From Candidatus Defluviibacillus avedoerensis (GTDB taxonomy: Bacteria; Pseudomonadota; Gammaproteobacteria; Burkholderiales; Burkholderiaceae_C), in contig JADJBS010000020.1 in the NCBI GenBank assembly GCA_016703665.1, positions 62,001-126,000 of the forward strand: a DNA stretch of 64,000 nt, in the 5' to 3' direction. Positions 63,432-64,000 of this stretch are shown piece by piece. The translations under genes were made by a program, and so were the position numbers. Position 1 is the first letter of the stretch, and every line of letters starts with the position of its first letter. Below the pieces are notes generated by a model. That model was not told where the DNA came from. It searched no databases and saw only the letters and a program-made list of their open reading frames with translations.

Positions 63432-64000
63432 TCAGGGCAGCAACATCAGTTGCTGCACGCTTCGGTATAAGCGGTCTGATCCATTTTGGGTGTTGGACTC
63501 CCCAAGAAACGGCACTGTCGGCCCAGTGACAGCGTAAGGTCGATTGACCGGTCCACGACCTTCCAGAAAAAACGACAAGAATTGCGCGCCATTGTCACGG
63601 TGGCGATTAAACACGTCGCTTAATTCCATCGAACCCATTCCACGTAAAGGATGAAACTCTGTTACGCCGTATATGCCAGGACGCTTGCTCTGCTTCCAAC
63701 CAAAGAAAGATTGACCATAGGTCGCCTCGCCATACAAGCTAACGCCTAAATGCAAGCCCCCGGGGTCGAGCAATGACGCATCGACTGCATACTTGTTTTC
63801 ATCCCAACTTGGATTCGGATAGGGGAACAATTGATGAATGTACCGTGGAACGTCGCCTAAACAGCTATTCTTAAGGGGTTGCTCCATGAATTGCACATAG
63901 TCCACAACCTGTTGTGCCCGATACTTGTGCCAAAGTGCAGCCAGTGGGTTATAAAAGTAAAAGGCTTCAGATCGGGGATGATCAAAGCTCGCCAACTCCC
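63432..64000 (-). CDS. Unrecognised protein, C-terminal part (start outside window)
   Basis: About 188 residues are visible and the frame continues off the right edge; the TTG at 63995 is probably internal. Recurring motifs are FYFYNPLAALWHKYRAQQVV, FPYPNPSWDENKYAVDASL, GLHLGVSLYGEATYG, GVTEFHPLRGMG and GAQFLSFFLEGRG. The spacing of Glu, Asn and aromatic residues is reminiscent of the C-terminal half of a glycoside-hydrolase TIM barrel, but I cannot assign a family. It is convergent with the aminotransferase (2-bp gap). Confidence 0.65.
   Translation of the reverse strand, partial: ELASFDHPRSEAFYFYNPLAALWHKYRAQQVVDYVQFMEQPLKNSCLGDVPRYIHQLFPYPNPSWDENKYAVDASLLDPGGLHLGVSLYGEATYGQSFFGWKQSKRPGIYGVTEFHPLRGMGSMELSDVFNRHRDNGAQFLSFFLEGRGPVNRPYAVTGPTVPFLGESNTQNGSDRLYRSVQQLMLLP

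Noticed and set aside
1..64000. CRISPR arrays, insertion sequences and rRNA genes
   Set aside because: No regularly spaced direct repeats, transposase frames with terminal repeats, or rRNA sequence were seen.

Overview
The window looks like chromosomal DNA of a betaproteobacterium, most likely Burkholderiales/Comamonadaceae (a Rhodoferax/Polaromonas/Limnohabitans-like freshwater lineage). Grounds: a Bug-family tripartite carboxylate binding protein, two HAAT-type (Liv) transporter modules, the xseB-ispA-dxs order next to a Rieske oxygenase, a bifunctional salicylyl-CoA 5-hydroxylase, class I fumarase followed by a DUF455 protein, and many 4-bp ATGA/GTGA gene overlaps. This is inference from gene content; there is no rRNA. 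No transposase, prophage or CRISPR array is visible.

Layout. 1-7.2 kb (minus): a tight signalling operon of Hanks-type Ser/Thr kinase, membrane histidine kinase, stand-alone receiver, HD-GYP protein and a GspE/PilB-type secretion ATPase carrying an N-terminal STAS domain. 7.4-12.6 kb: acs, a YqhA-like membrane protein, class I fumarase and DUF455. 12.7-18.1 kb: a membrane GGDEF-EAL protein, argG and an EAL-like/HDOD protein. 18.1-27.9 kb: xerD, a Bug protein, an AEC permease, queG/tsaE/amiC, a ComEA-like protein, GNAT, cupin, DinB, SRPBCC, DUF2788 and DUF2189. 28.1-35.5 kb (minus): a sigma-54 activator, a well-matched sigma-54 promoter and a liv-type transporter operon ending in an alpha/beta hydrolase. 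35.6-41.5 kb: hslR, tRNA-Ser(GCU), a ModE-like one-component regulator and a badly broken TRAP transporter cluster. 41.6-50.8 kb: dxs-ispA-xseB, a Rieske oxygenase, a DMT permease, an Orn/Lys/Arg decarboxylase, and nfeD plus an SPFH protein. 50.8-64 kb: tRNA-Ser(GGA), the split salicylyl-CoA hydroxylase/reductase, a LivK protein, holC-pepA, a GT39 glycosyltransferase, lptFG, cbiX, a cysB-like regulator, an aminotransferase and an unrecognised partial gene.

Two themes run through the window. First, the 5' operon links Ser/Thr, His-Asp and cyclic-di-GMP signalling to an unusual STAS-fused assembly ATPase; it is the best candidate here for an undescribed system. Second, eight genes outside the TRAP cluster's own three are each put right by exactly one base, mostly in short homopolymers, and they include the normally indispensable lptF. 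That pattern points to consensus errors rather than biology. The TRAP genes carry many more shifts and look genuinely decayed, unless that stretch is simply poor sequence.
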